Shown: positions 19,967 to 28,809 of the stretch, in pieces
Layout of the letters: each line of letters opens with the position of its first letter
How positions within the stretch are numbered: position 1 is the first letter of the stretch
Assembly (NCBI RefSeq): GCF_015221875.1
Contig: NZ_JACYGY010000002.1
Span: 291,473-355,472, forward strand
Reading direction: 5' to 3'
Source of the DNA: Dyadobacter subterraneus
Lineage (GTDB): Bacteria; Bacteroidota; Bacteroidia; Cytophagales; Spirosomataceae
DNA: 64,000 nucleotides
Translations under genes and position numbers: made by a program
Notes under the pieces: model-generated
What the model saw: the letters and a program-made list of their open reading frames with translations, nothing else
Databases searched by the model: none
What the model was told of the DNA's origin: nothing

Positions 19967-20074
19967 CCGCACAGCAGGCAGTAAGCCCAAGTATTCTGAA
20001 AAAGAAAACAAGCCTTACAGCCTGCTTTCCATCCGCACTTTTCGGCCACAGGCGTAAGGTTGTTCATATTTTAT
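19967..20074. repeat. Structured repeat, copy 2
   Basis: Direct repeat of the element at 18555-18660. Arms: GCAGGCAGTAAG, CCTTACAGCCTGC, CAGGCGTAAGG. The stem CCTTAC(a)GCCTG / CAGGCGTAAGG has one bulged A. Both copies end with the shared GTTGTTCATATTTTAT. Confidence 0.6.
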
Positions 20075-20094
20075 CCGTTTGCTCGTTTCGCGCG

Positions 20095-20321
20095 TAAGCT
20101 GCATGAAAAATGCAGCTTAGGGCTGAAAAAGGTTTCAGCCCGGCAATGGTAAACCCGCTTCTTTTCCCAACGCACAGTCCAGCCGCACAAAAGCGGGTTT
20201 AGCGGTCGACTTTTGCCGGCTGCTCATGGCCGTGCAAAAAGCCACGCCAGCCATAAAAATGGCTGTCATGCTTTTTGCTGTACGGTTCCCGAAAAGGCAC
20301 AAGAGCAGCCGGCAAAAGTCG
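20095..20321. other. Cluster of four hairpins ending in a 115-nt palindromic structure
   Basis: In order: TAAGCTGCAT / ATGCAGCTTA (20095-20119); GGCTGAAA / TTTCAGCC (20121-20140); AAACCCGCTT / AAGCGGGTTT (20151-20200); and a large fold with perfect 18-bp arms (20207-20224 and 20304-20321) and nested inner pairs GCAAAAAGC / GCTTTTTGC and AGCCAT / ATGGCT. G+C rich and without a convincing gene. Followed by four 16-bp repeats. Such folding is typical of sites used as single strands (oriT, replication or recombination sites) or of structured RNA. Confidence 0.65.
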
Positions 20322-20448
20322 GCGGGGTGGGCCATGTAATTATTTTGCGGGGTTCTAATGTATGGCCCGCCCCTTTCATGTTTCTGTGCGCCCCCTTAGG
20401 CCATTTGAAGCTCCCCCGCACCCCCTTCTGCTGCAAATGGCCGGGGCC

Positions 20449-20512
20449 CCTATCCAGCGGCAGTCCTATCCAGAAACAACCCTATCCAGAAGTCGGCCTA
20501 TTCAGCGGCGAC
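20449..20512. repeat. Four tandem 16-bp iteron-like repeats
   Basis: Each unit begins CCTATCCAG (the fourth CCTATTCAG) and is exactly 16 bp long, with a variable 7-bp second half. Lies about 130 bp after the hairpin cluster. Resembles iterons that bind replication or partition proteins, but no Rep gene is recognisable nearby. Confidence 0.6.
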
Positions 20513-20822
20513 CGGCACTTCCAACTTGGTCGACCGACGCAATCCGACTGAATATCCATGACCAAACCGCACAGAAAAACACACACACACGAAAAATGTG
20601 ACCAAAAAGCCGGATGAAGTCTAAATCCCATGGTGTAAGTAAGACTTACAGTCTTGCTTTAGTGTAAGGTACTATTTAAAGGATCTGAGTTTCACTCTAA
20701 TCCTTTTTCTTATTAACTGGTAACGTAATCCATTATTCTTCGTCTAATTTTATATCATACAGCACTCGCTGTTTGAGGAGGGTTTTACAGAAATGGATCG
20801 GGGTGTAATCTCTGATCCTTTT

Positions 20823-21548
20823 TCATTGATTCCCTAAATCATTATATGCTACCTCTATTGAAGAAAATAATAGCATCTCGGTTCGAAATATTTCCTTGGG
20901 GTACTCCGGAAATAGTATCGGGTTTATCGCTTGAAGCAATTCGCAATACTTATAAAAGGCTTCATTTTTATTGTAGAACTTTGAATTCACTACTTTCTTG
21001 TAAATCAAATTAAATGGTCGCGCATTTATCATTTTGTTCCTTGAAACATAAGCACTCATAGGAAAGAAGTGCATTGAGAAGTCCAAATGCTTATTTTTCA
21101 TTTTGGCTATCAGCCAGTTCAAAGTATAGATTGCCCGGGCATCGTAAATTGCATATCTCTCACTGTCAACAAACGACGCAACTTTTGATAACGATGAAAT
21201 TTTACCAAATAATCTGGAATCAAACGCCCGATTTTCTGCCAGCGTATTAAGTAAATCGTCAATAAGGATGATATTTTCATCGTTTTCCCGGAATGCCCCT
21301 ATGCCTCCCCACTTTCGAATCATCCAAAAATAAGCCGAATGTGGCTTTTCATTTGGAATATGAGACTTTAATATTCTTTTCAAATGAACATTAGCTTCAA
21401 AAATGCTAGGTTGTGCATAAATTGATTTCTTGACATCATCCTTTAAAAAATCAGCCCTTTTAACTGCGCTGTCGGCACTAAATGTATATCCTTGATGAAG
21501 GTTTGAGACATTTAAATTTTCTCTGATAACCTGAGTAAATCTTTCCAT
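20823..21548 (-). CDS. Hypothetical cytosolic protein
   Basis: 241 residues, helical and without signal peptide or membrane segments. Visible segments include YFWMIRKWGGIGAFRENDENIILIDDLLNTL, VASFVDSERYAIYDARAIYTLNWLI and IYKKVVNSKFYNKNEAFYKYCELLQAINP. I do not recognise the family. It resembles lone proteins found in gene cassettes and islands, where DARAIYTLNWL reads like the core of a helical enzyme or DNA-binding fold. Stands alone between structured non-coding regions. Confidence 0.55.
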   Translation of the reverse strand: MERFTQVIRENLNVSNLHQGYTFSADSAVKRADFLKDDVKKSIYAQPSIFEANVHLKRILKSHIPNEKPHSAYFWMIRKWGGIGAFRENDENIILIDDLLNTLAENRAFDSRLFGKISSLSKVASFVDSERYAIYDARAIYTLNWLIAKMKNKHLDFSMHFFPMSAYVSRNKMINARPFNLIYKKVVNSKFYNKNEAFYKYCELLQAINPILFPEYPKEIFRTEMLLFSSIEVAYNDLGNQ

Positions 21549-22179
21549 AATTTATAAATTGATAGATAGGGTATTTTGTAACTGATAAGTGAAGTTTCAA
21601 ATATTCTAATCACATTTTGGAGTTTTAAATTTCATAAAGTTATTATTCGGTCAACCATTCCGGCCCGAATTCCCGCAGACTCAGGAGCCTTTCCTTTTCG
21701 CAAGCAAATCCACAGCTCTGTACTCTGCGGGTTCGACCGGCTCAGAAACACCTTTTGCCAACGCACATTACCATACAAACTTCACGAAAGTTACGCACGG
21801 TTTGGAAAAGCAAGGGCAGGCTTGAAAGCGTGTCCGAAAGAAAAATCTCCACCGTAAACGGTAGTATTTTTTTCTCGGCAGACCCTTGCACGAATCCAAA
21901 CCTAACACGTGACAACCGCGTAATGTTTGTACGGTGCAGGCAGGTTAACTACCAATAATATGGGCACGTTTAAAGCTTATCTGGCAAATAAGATTAGATA
22001 CATTGAGTACAATCTGAATGAAAGAAGGATGGGTCTTGAAGAGTAGAGGATGTTGGCTTGGAGCCTTCATAGTTGCGAGATCCTACACATGCAGGTGCTG
22101 GATATGATACTGCCATTTTAGAAAGGAAGGGGCGTCGGCTTCTTTTTTTTGTTTAAATTTACATAACGACCAATTCATT
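21549..22179. other. Non-coding region with inverted repeats
   Basis: 631 bp. The stretch 21660-21960 is G+C richer than its surroundings and holds CCCGCAGA / TCTGCGGG (21672-21731) and ACCGTAAACGGT near 21850. It resembles the structured segment at 20.1-20.3 kb in style. No gene supported. Confidence 0.4.
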
Positions 22180-22411
22180 ATGACGACTGACAAAAAATTC
22201 TCACTTGATCTGGTTCTACGAAATCATGAAGTTTCCTTCGGAAGCTCTCCACCGGTTTCTTCTTCTCGCTTCGAGGGAAGAAATCATCGACTGGCTGGAA
22301 TGGAACGACCCGAACGGAGTTTACCGGGACGAGCAATCAATTGCGGAGTTTGGTACGATTGTCAGCAAGGAGGAAGGGATTGAAATAATCAAACGACAAC
22401 TGGGTCAATAG
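22180..22411 (+). pseudogene. Small hypothetical protein with frameshift near its start
   Basis: If one A is removed from the A6 run at 22192-22197, ATG 22180 reads MTTDKNSHLIWFYEIMKFP and continues through SREEIIDWLEWNDPNGVYRDEQSIAEFG to stop 22411, about 76 residues. Without correction, translation could start inside (ATG 22226). Acidic helical protein, unknown family. Confidence 0.5.
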
Positions 22412-22538
22412 AACCAGACTATTTTCGAATTTGACAATATTTATTAGTTCAAAGAGGAGGCATAGAAATTAGATAAAACAGCAACGGACAATTTATTCTC
22501 CATTTTGTAATCGCGCAATTTGGCATTAATTAAATTAT

Positions 22539-22802
22539 ATGAAACGCCGTCCCATCCCTGTGGTAAACACCGTATTGTTTAAAGGGCTTAAAGGATTGTA
22601 AACAACAGAAGCTCGGTCGAAAGCAATGTCGAGAATTCGAGGGAAGGACACAAAATCCGAGATTGTTCTAAGAAAGGCTTTATGGGGCTTAGGAATACGT
22701 TACAGAAAAAATGACCCACGCTTACCCGGGAAGCCTGACATCGTTATTCAAAAATACAAATTGGTAATTTTCATCGATGGTGAATTTTGGCATGGTTCAT
22801 AA
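22539..22802 (+). pseudogene. vsr: Remnant of a Vsr-type DNA mismatch endonuclease
   Basis: Reads MKRRPIPVVNT..., an in-frame stop, then EARSKAMSRIRGKDTKSEIVLRKALWGLGIRYRKNDPRLPGKPDIVIQKYKLVIFIDGEFWHGS and stop. This is the first half of a Vsr protein: the recognition of RGKDTKSE, LPGKPDIV and FIDGEFWHG is clear. The C-terminal half is missing. Vsr genes usually sit beside a 5-methylcytosine methyltransferase, and none is left here. A decayed R-M relic. Confidence 0.85.
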
Positions 22803-23080
22803 GCCTAGCAAAAGCAACTATTGTTATTGTGGCCTTGGCACTAATTTGTTCAATGCTGCAAAAAGCTAAACAGGAAGGTGAAAAATTAAAGTAAAATACA
22901 AGTATTACGGAACATCAATCGAAACTGAAAAAAAAGTATTCCTCTCTGATTCAAATGGCTCTTACATTGGGAGAACAAATTCAGCCGTTTTCTTCTACAA
23001 TTTTAAAAAACAAAAGTGTATCGGTTATACCTGCTGATGAAATCAAAATACTATCCATTGTTAGCAGAGAAGGATTATAG
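22803..23080 (+). pseudogene. Degenerate small protein gene
   Basis: A membrane-like start (TIVIVALALICSMLQKAKQEGEKLK), then in a second frame KYKYYGTSIETEKKVFLSDSN and RTNSAVFFYNF, then in a third frame SVSVIPADEIKILSIVSREGL. Three frames in order imply two indels in a formerly single gene. Family unknown. Confidence 0.4.
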
Positions 23081-23095
23081 AACAATTGCTTTGAA

Positions 23096-24172
23096 TCATT
23101 TCGGCTGCACCGACTGAATCATTTCAATAATCTTGTTAGGAGAATCGTCATTATCCGTTTGTACATAACCCGTTTGCTGCACACCATAAATGGTTTTGGT
23201 TGCTTCTAAAAGGACTGCATTTTTTGTGGTTGCATCGGCGTTGGGTGATTCTACAAACGCTTGAAAGCTAGCAAGAGCATTTGCCCGATGTTTATTGAGT
23301 ATCTGATTATGTTTACTTGATTTATAATTCTTATTACAAATCGCAAGTCCATAAAAAAGAGCACTTATTGTAAGAATCTTTGTAAGATTGAACTGAATTA
23401 TTTGGTTCACTGAAAACTTTGAAAATTCTTCATCTGTTACGAGCCAACTATAATAAACAGATGCACCTACGACCCCAATTAAACAGGCAAATACACCAGC
23501 TATCCAGCCTTTTGACGATGACCGAAAACTTTCAGACTCATCCCCAAATATTTGGGAAAAACTAGCAATTTGCTGTTTTGTTGGCAACATAGCCATATTA
23601 TTAACTAATTCCGTAGCTAATATATTTTTTTCTTCTATGTCTTTTGTTGCATTAATAGCTCTCGATTCAAGTACTTCAATTTCCTCTTTACTACGGTTAA
23701 ATTTCTTAATCAACAAAAAATTAATGACCGGCCCTATGTTGTTTATGAATTCTGAAATCTCACCTTGTAAAACACTGAGGAAAGCATCGAGTCTTAAATA
23801 AAAATCTTGGGCTAGTTTGTCAACATTTAATAAACTCCCACTCTTTTCCAATCTTTTATATTCATTAATCATGTCACTCCAACTTACATTAATTTCTAGT
23901 AAAGAATTAGTAGAATTAATGAGATTCCTTTTAATACTTTTTATAAGTGAGGGATCTAGTGGATTCAAAGATAATAGAACATCAAGTTGCTCCTTTGCAT
24001 CAAATATTAAAGTTTGTACTGGATACTGGCCATCCTCATTTTTAAACAGCGTCTTAAATTTGACAAGAGTGTCTGAATCAAATAATATAGATTCCTGCAA
24101 GTCATTTAACATACTCCTTTCAACGGTCTTTTCAGATTTGGTGTGACTCTGGGACGAACTTGTTTTTGACAT
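23096..24172 (-). CDS. Two-TM coiled-coil hypothetical protein
   Basis: 358 residues. A long helical, coiled-coil N-terminal half (to about residue 215) is followed by two transmembrane helices (GWIAGVFACLIGVVGASVYYSW and TKILTISALFYGLAICN). A C-terminal domain (HRANALASFQAFVESPNADATTKNAVLLEATKTIYG) resembles a segment I recall in other bacterial membrane proteins of unknown function. The geometry is like effector or sensor proteins of some phage-defence systems, but no partner gene is adjacent. Function unknown. Confidence 0.6.
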   Translation of the reverse strand: MSKTSSSQSHTKSEKTVERSMLNDLQESILFDSDTLVKFKTLFKNEDGQYPVQTLIFDAKEQLDVLLSLNPLDPSLIKSIKRNLINSTNSLLEINVSWSDMINEYKRLEKSGSLLNVDKLAQDFYLRLDAFLSVLQGEISEFINNIGPVINFLLIKKFNRSKEEIEVLESRAINATKDIEEKNILATELVNNMAMLPTKQQIASFSQIFGDESESFRSSSKGWIAGVFACLIGVVGASVYYSWLVTDEEFSKFSVNQIIQFNLTKILTISALFYGLAICNKNYKSSKHNQILNKHRANALASFQAFVESPNADATTKNAVLLEATKTIYGVQQTGYVQTDNDDSPNKIIEMIQSVQPK

Positions 24173-24236
24173 AATTGCTGTTGAATGATAGATTATAGGA
24201 TAAATATGCAGCTTTAAAACTAATATAAAATTTTCA

Positions 24237-25016
24237 CTACCAATTATAATTTTCTATATTCGGATCAGTCCGCAGCCCCAAAGATTTTAAATAAATATCA
24301 GTCATTTGAACTGTGCTGTGGCGTAGCATCATTTGCAACTGTTTTATTCCTACACCAGATAAATAGGCGTTGACCGCGCCGGTATGTTTCCAGGAATAAA
24401 GGGTGTAGCCTTTCTTGTGTAGTTGTAATGATTTCAGTACTTTTTCATGTCTCCGAAAAGCTACCTGCTTTCCTGTAATCACTTTGCCCGGTATTAATCC
24501 ACTGCCAAATAAGTACAAAAATGGATCATATCTTGATAGGTTCATCTTTGAAATCAGAGCCAGCAAAGAGGAAATCATCTGTACAGTTTCTGTTTTTCCA
24601 TTTTTCGATATCGCACCACGTATTAAAATATACTTTTCCTGCAATCTGATATCATTAATTTGTATAGCGTTCAACTCCCCAGGACGTATAAAAGCAAGAT
24701 AAATAAAGCGTATATATATGTACAGTTCCGGATCATAATTTCTCATGTATCTTTCAATCGCTTCCCTGTCCTGATCCGTAAATGCAATGTTCTTAGCTGT
24801 AACAGCCTCCTTTAATTTTCTTGCCTTAAATGGATTTTCACGAATCGTTACACGATCCTTTAAATGACGATAAAGCGTGTTCAAATGTATTATTGTATTA
24901 TTTGCAGTGCGTGGAGTATTCCCTAGTGAAGTGAGCAAGTAATCCCGGAATTTAATTACGTCTTTATCCGTGAAATCCTGAATTATTAGAATTCTATCAC
25001 CAGCATATTCTTTCAA
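24237..25016 (-). CDS. Tyrosine recombinase, N-terminally truncated
   Basis: 259 residues, against about 400 for intact Bacteroidota relatives. The arm-binding region and part of the core-binding domain are missing. Catalytic domain: first Arg in FIRPGELNAIQI, then YSWKHTGAVNAYLSGVGIKQLQMMLRHSTVQMTDIYLKSLG. The usual HxxR box reads KHTG, as in a known Bacteroidota subgroup, with His in RHS and the Tyr nucleophile in DIYL. Probably a relic of an older element inside the island. Confidence 0.75.
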   Translation of the reverse strand: MKEYAGDRILIIQDFTDKDVIKFRDYLLTSLGNTPRTANNTIIHLNTLYRHLKDRVTIRENPFKARKLKEAVTAKNIAFTDQDREAIERYMRNYDPELYIYIRFIYLAFIRPGELNAIQINDIRLQEKYILIRGAISKNGKTETVQMISSLLALISKMNLSRYDPFLYLFGSGLIPGKVITGKQVAFRRHEKVLKSLQLHKKGYTLYSWKHTGAVNAYLSGVGIKQLQMMLRHSTVQMTDIYLKSLGLRTDPNIENYNW

Positions 25017-25139
25017 CTTATTAATGGCAGACTGATAGGTTAAAATTGATTTCGGTTAGCATTGTTGTCAAGATGAGCAAAATCACCAATCGTTCAAGCA
25101 ACCGCTTTTACTGCAGGTACACGGGCTCGGTGCTACGAC

Positions 25140-25727
25140 GAAACAGTAATCGATGATCAGCGCTAGGACTTTCTGGATCTTCAGCAGCCAAAACTCATGA
25201 CTATCAAATTCTGGCCCGATGTCTTCAACCCTTATCAGGTCAGGTATGATATCCAAGATCAACAGTATGATAAGGGCCTGGCTGAATTAAGCATCAACCT
25301 GGCCAATGATTTCTTGCAAGGGAGAGCAAAAAGTACCGTTCCGCACGTAATAGATCAGGTCACCACACTAAGCTACCTGGTATTTCACTTCCGTCACATC
25401 AATGCTATCCGTTATATTTCAAGCTTTGAAATCATGGAGCATATTAAAGTTAGGCGTGGGAAGGGTGTGTCACTCCATTATTTTCAGACCAAGGTAATCG
25501 CCCCTTTACGAAACGTAGGTGTGCTCATAGCAAGCAGCTCCAAAGGTTATAAGTTACCTGCAAATGAATCAGATTTACATGATTTTGTAAATCACAGCAA
25601 TGCCATCATCGAACCGATGCTTTCAAGGGTTAAAAAATTCAGAGACCAGATCAGATTGGCAACGGATGGGAAGCTCGATGTACTTGAGAGGAATGAATAT
25701 AGTCTGATTAGGAGAGTGGTGGAGTAA
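25140..25727 (+). pseudogene. 5'-truncated gene with in-frame stop, C-terminal part open
   Basis: The open part 25197-25727 (176 residues: KFWPDVFNPYQVRYD, NDFLQGRAKSTVPHVIDQ, VRRGKGVSLHYFQTKVIAPLRNVGVLIASSSKGYKLP) begins at a Met, but coding similarity continues upstream in the same frame (DFLDLQQPKL) across a TAG at about 25168. The middle looks like a winged helix. Probably the C-terminal remnant of a larger protein. I do not recognise the family. Confidence 0.5.
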
Positions 25728-25839
25728 AAGCCAGACTTAAACAGATAGTAAATTTTTGACTATTAGAATATCTTAGAATACATAGGTAGCAAACTGTTAT
25801 TGCTAGCAGGATGCTGGAAAACAAGCAAATTATCTGCGA

Positions 25840-26232
25840 CTACCAATTCCGTCTTCTGGTTAACCCCTGCCTTTTCAAAATTTCATCTTCTCTGGTAGGT
25901 TTAGTCATTCCAAATTTCTTTGCAATTTCACTTTCTATATCGATCGGATTCTGCGATTTTATTGTCACCGTAAAATTGATCTCAGTTATCCCTTCCGGAA
26001 TATTAACTTCGGTCGTCTTTTATATTTCATCAAATAAGATGCCTGCTGAAATTTTTAGGATTTCAGCAATTTTAAATACTTGAGACAAAGTAACCTCACC
26101 CGTTCCTCTTTCCAACTTTTTATACGTTTCGCCAGGCATATCTAATAGGAACGCCAAATCTTCCGCTTTAACATTGTTAGCTTTCCTAATAGATGCTATT
26201 TTCTTTAAAAGAGTTTTGGATGATTGATTCAT
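25840..26232 (-). pseudogene. XRE-type regulator interrupted by in-frame TAA
   Basis: The first 70 residues (26232-26023) are a complete HTH of XRE type (KIASIRKANNVKAEDLAFLLDMPGETYKKLERGTGEVTLSQVFKIAEIL). After the TAA at 26020-26022 the same frame continues for about 59 codons with coding character (KTTEVNIPEGITEINFTVTI, then a tail rich in Arg ending RRRNW). Either a nonsense mutation in a 130-residue regulator or a short regulator with a relic tail. Confidence 0.6.
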
Positions 26233-26405
26233 GGTTTTCTGGACAATCCATTTTAATATCTATAAGAGTCTATATTATTTTTAGATGGCCTATCAAGCTT
26301 TCATCTACTTAACCAAAGTGATATCTTTTGAAAACTTCATATTTTTCAACATCTAGCTAGAAAATTAGATTTTTCAAGAAGTAAGCGACAGCCGAATTCG
26401 AAGAT

Positions 26406-26657
26406 CTATTTTGACTGCAAAGATTTTTCTGGTAAAAAATCCTTCGGTGATAAATTGAAATGACTCGCCAACTTATCAATATGTCGAAGATTATACTTTG
26501 CTCTGTGGTTATTACTCTCCGCATTACTTATAAATGCTTTGGTTGTGCCCAGAATACCTGCAATATCCTCCTGTAGAAGACTCCTTTCTGAACGGAGCCT
26601 CCGAATAAAATCAATTACGTATTGATCAATGCCAGCGATATTTTCTTGGTCTTTCAT
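26406..26657 (-). CDS. XRE-family transcriptional regulator
   Basis: 83 residues from ATG 26657 (MKDQENIAGIDQYVIDFIRRLRSER). HTH: LLQEDIAGILGTTKAFISNAESNNHRAKYNLRHIDKLASHFNLSPKDFLP. Divergent from the sigma/dead-Cas12f operon, with a 14-bp perfect palindrome between them, so it is probably the repressor of that operon and of itself. An in-frame start at 26702 would run into the palindrome and is less likely. Confidence 0.8.
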   Translation of the reverse strand: MKDQENIAGIDQYVIDFIRRLRSERSLLQEDIAGILGTTKAFISNAESNNHRAKYNLRHIDKLASHFNLSPKDFLPEKSLQSK

Positions 26658-26696
26658 TGCAGGCACTAAGTAAGCCAACGTAAAAAAATTTATGGT

Positions 26697-26710
26697 ACAC
26701 ACATGTGTGT
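26697..26710. promoter_or_regulatory. Palindromic operator candidate
   Basis: ACACACATGTGTGT, a perfect 14-bp palindrome in the 91-bp gap between the XRE regulator and the sigma gene, about 18 bp upstream of a -7-like box. Confidence 0.6.
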
Positions 26711-26727
26711 CTTTCGGTTTCTTTCTT

Positions 26728-26735
26728 TATATTTG
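26728..26735 (+). promoter_or_regulatory. Bacteroidetes -7-like box for the sigma operon
   Basis: TATATTTG fits the TAnnTTTG consensus of Bacteroidota housekeeping promoters, 13 bp before the sigma-factor ATG. Confidence 0.5.
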
Positions 26736-26748
26736 TTCTGGCAATTAA

Positions 26749-27579
26749 ATGACTATAAAAATATCGATAGCTATGGGTTCGCATCAAATATCCCCTGATA
26801 ACGACAAGGCCCACGAACACCTAATTCTTTTCAACCGTGGTGATGAACGGGCTATGAATTTTGTCTACCGGAAATCGTTTAATAATCTCATGTATTTTGG
26901 GCAGACCCTTATAAAGGATGAATTTTTAGTTAGCTGTATTCTTCATGAATGTTATATGAAAGCATGGGACTATCGCGAAAAAATGGAAAGCCTTCCCCAC
27001 ATTTATAGATTCATTCGTATGAATCTCCGCTGGCAGATTCTACGGCATATTGAAAAGTCTCGTCATACCATATACGGACAAACGCTGTTTTTAGACCACC
27101 TTGAGAAAAGAATCGGTGATTTCGAAGACCTGATAGAAGACAAAGAAACTGGGGAGGAAGAAATTAAGAAGCTAGACATGGCCACGGAAAGTATGCAGTA
27201 TCTTTCTACTGATTCACGGCAAATCGTTACACTTTATTTTCAAAATGGCTTTACGTACGAACAGATTGCAGACCGGTTAGGAAAAAGCCCTTTCCAGATT
27301 TCAGAACAACTAAACAAAAGTGTCAAGCATATTAAAAGCATAGTCCATATATCAAAAAAGGAGGTCAAAAATAATTCAGTAAGAAGCATCGACCTCCAAG
27401 CAGAAATTCTAGATTCTCAACAGTCAAAAATCTACGACCTTAGAAAAAACCACAAATTGTCCTTCACTGATATTGGAAATAAATTAGGACTTCCCCAGAC
27501 CCAGGTCCAACAGCAATATATTAAGGCGCATCAATTACTGCAAAGTCGTTCTGTTCAAAAGTCAAATTACCGGTTTTAG
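26749..27579 (+). CDS. ECF-like sigma factor paired with dead Cas12f
   Basis: 276 residues. Region 2 spans about residues 20-100 (HEHLILFNRGDERAMNFVYRKSFNNLMYFGQTLI, then HIYRFIRMNLRWQILRHI). Region 4 is at about 140-200 (YLSTDSRQIVTLYFQNGFTYEQIADRLGKSPFQISEQLNKSVKHI). An unusual 75-residue tail has a second HTH-like unit (IYDLRKNHKLSFTDIGNKLGLPQTQVQQQYIKAHQLL). Such sigma factors bring RNA polymerase to promoters. Here the gene lies 20 bp before a Cas12f-like gene and probably works with it. No anti-sigma gene is seen. Confidence 0.85.
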   Translation: MTIKISIAMGSHQISPDNDKAHEHLILFNRGDERAMNFVYRKSFNNLMYFGQTLIKDEFLVSCILHECYMKAWDYREKMESLPHIYRFIRMNLRWQILRHIEKSRHTIYGQTLFLDHLEKRIGDFEDLIEDKETGEEEIKKLDMATESMQYLSTDSRQIVTLYFQNGFTYEQIADRLGKSPFQISEQLNKSVKHIKSIVHISKKEVKNNSVRSIDLQAEILDSQQSKIYDLRKNHKLSFTDIGNKLGLPQTQVQQQYIKAHQLLQSRSVQKSNYRF

Positions 27580-27599
27580 CGTGATAACCTCTTACAGAA

Positions 27600-28691
27600 A
27601 TGGAAAAGCTATTTTTCACCCGTAAAATCCAGCTAAAAATCGACAGCGAGGATCCAGATTATAAGTCACAAATCTTCAAAACTCTGTATGATTGGCGCTA
27701 CATCTGTTTTAAAGCATCGAACCTGATTTTCACCCATCACTTTGTGCAGCAGCAAATCAAGGAAATCATTTATCTAACAGATGAAGTAAAAGCCAAACTT
27801 GCTAATATTAAAGAAGATGAGGATGGTATTCTTGCTACATCCCGAATGAATACCAGTTATCAGATACTGGCCAGAAACTTTAAGGGCAGCATCCCAATGC
27901 ACATTATGAGCTCTCTGAACAGTACTTTGGTAAGTACTTTTAATACGAATTTGGTCTCCTACATAACAGGCGAAAAAACACTGCCGAACTTTAAAAAGGA
28001 TTTACCTATTCCGTTTAAGGGAACTGACGTAAAATCGTTGATAGCCTGCTCTGAAAGCAATATCTTTCATTTCAAACTCTTCGACATCCCATTTAAAACG
28101 TACCTGGGAAAAGATTTCTCTGACAAGAAGAACTTACTGCATCGCTTGGTGAAAAAGGAAATCAAGCTTTGCACCAGCTCGCTTGTACTTGAAAAAGGGA
28201 AGATTTTCATGATGGCCGTTTTTGAGTCAGAAAATCAGGTTCACCTGCTTAATGAAAATATCATCGCGGAAGCTTCTCTCTCACTGGATTATCCAATTAT
28301 GCTGACAATTGGCAGAGCCCGGTACACTATCGGAAAAAAAGACGAATTCCTTTACAAAAGACTTTCTATTCAGGCAGCCATCCAAAGAAAGCAGAATGCT
28401 ATGTCCTTTATGAATAACCAGACCAAAAAGAGATTTAAAGAAAACACGATCGAAAATTTACGGTATGCAGAAAAACGTTACGTGAATCAAAAACAGCACG
28501 TATATAGTAAGCGATTGATTGATCTATGTCTGAAAAATCAGGCAGCGACGCTGCTATTGGTAGATCAGCAGGAAAAAGAAAAGCAGGCTTCACAGGATCC
28601 CTTTCTTCTTCGCAACTGGGGTTACGGTGGATTGAAACAAAAAATAGAACGAAAAGCAGCTGGTGCTGGCATCACTGTAATTGTGGAATAA
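27600..28691 (+). CDS. Nuclease-dead, truncated Cas12f/TnpB-like protein
   Basis: 363 residues. By eye it follows Cas12f: an N-terminal region with IPMHIMSSLNSTLVSTFNTNLVSYITGEKTLPNFKKDLPIPF (compare the LPTTKSDNFPIP turn), then a strand pair, then a RuvC-like part. Where Un1Cas12f1 has the first catalytic Asp (GIDVGVKSPL) this reads ASLSLDYPIM, and where it has the second residue Glu (VQMENLE) this reads LLLVDQQ. The helix RNWGYGGLKQKIERKAAGAGITVIV matches the segment before the zinc ribbon, and the protein ends there. The zinc ribbon and third Asp are absent, so it should bind guide RNA and DNA without cutting. Confidence 0.82.
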   Translation: MEKLFFTRKIQLKIDSEDPDYKSQIFKTLYDWRYICFKASNLIFTHHFVQQQIKEIIYLTDEVKAKLANIKEDEDGILATSRMNTSYQILARNFKGSIPMHIMSSLNSTLVSTFNTNLVSYITGEKTLPNFKKDLPIPFKGTDVKSLIACSESNIFHFKLFDIPFKTYLGKDFSDKKNLLHRLVKKEIKLCTSSLVLEKGKIFMMAVFESENQVHLLNENIIAEASLSLDYPIMLTIGRARYTIGKKDEFLYKRLSIQAAIQRKQNAMSFMNNQTKKRFKENTIENLRYAEKRYVNQKQHVYSKRLIDLCLKNQAATLLLVDQQEKEKQASQDPFLLRNWGYGGLKQKIERKAAGAGITVIVE

Positions 28692-28699
28692 TAAAATTA

Positions 28700-28793
28700 G
28701 AGGCTTCTTGTAAAGCCGTAGGATGAAACTTGGATAGTTTCATTAAATGTCCCTTACGACATATACAACTGGGTTCGGCTTATTTTTTTGAGC
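28700..28793 (+). ncRNA. Guide-RNA-like unit 1
   Basis: Starts 9 bp after the dead-Cas12f stop. Hairpin GGCTT...AAGCC, then hairpin ATGAAAC / GTTTCAT, flanked by CGTAGG / CCTTACG pairing, then the conserved end CATATACAAC at 28760-28769. This end resembles the AUGCAAC end of Cas12f repeats. The following bases (TGGGTTCGGCTTATTTTTTT) would be the guide. The T7 run could end transcription. Boundaries are approximate. Confidence 0.7.
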
Positions 28794-28809
28794 AAAAGAA
28801 ACTTTGAGA

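Noticed and set aside
20213..20601. Plus-strand ORFs over the hairpin and iteron region as genes
   Set aside because: The frames follow the 16-bp repeats and palindromes, have odd composition (Pro/Arg/Ser-rich) and no family features.
26406..26702. Starting the XRE regulator at 26702
   Set aside because: The extra 15 residues are not HTH-like and would place the palindrome inside the gene. ATG 26657 is better.
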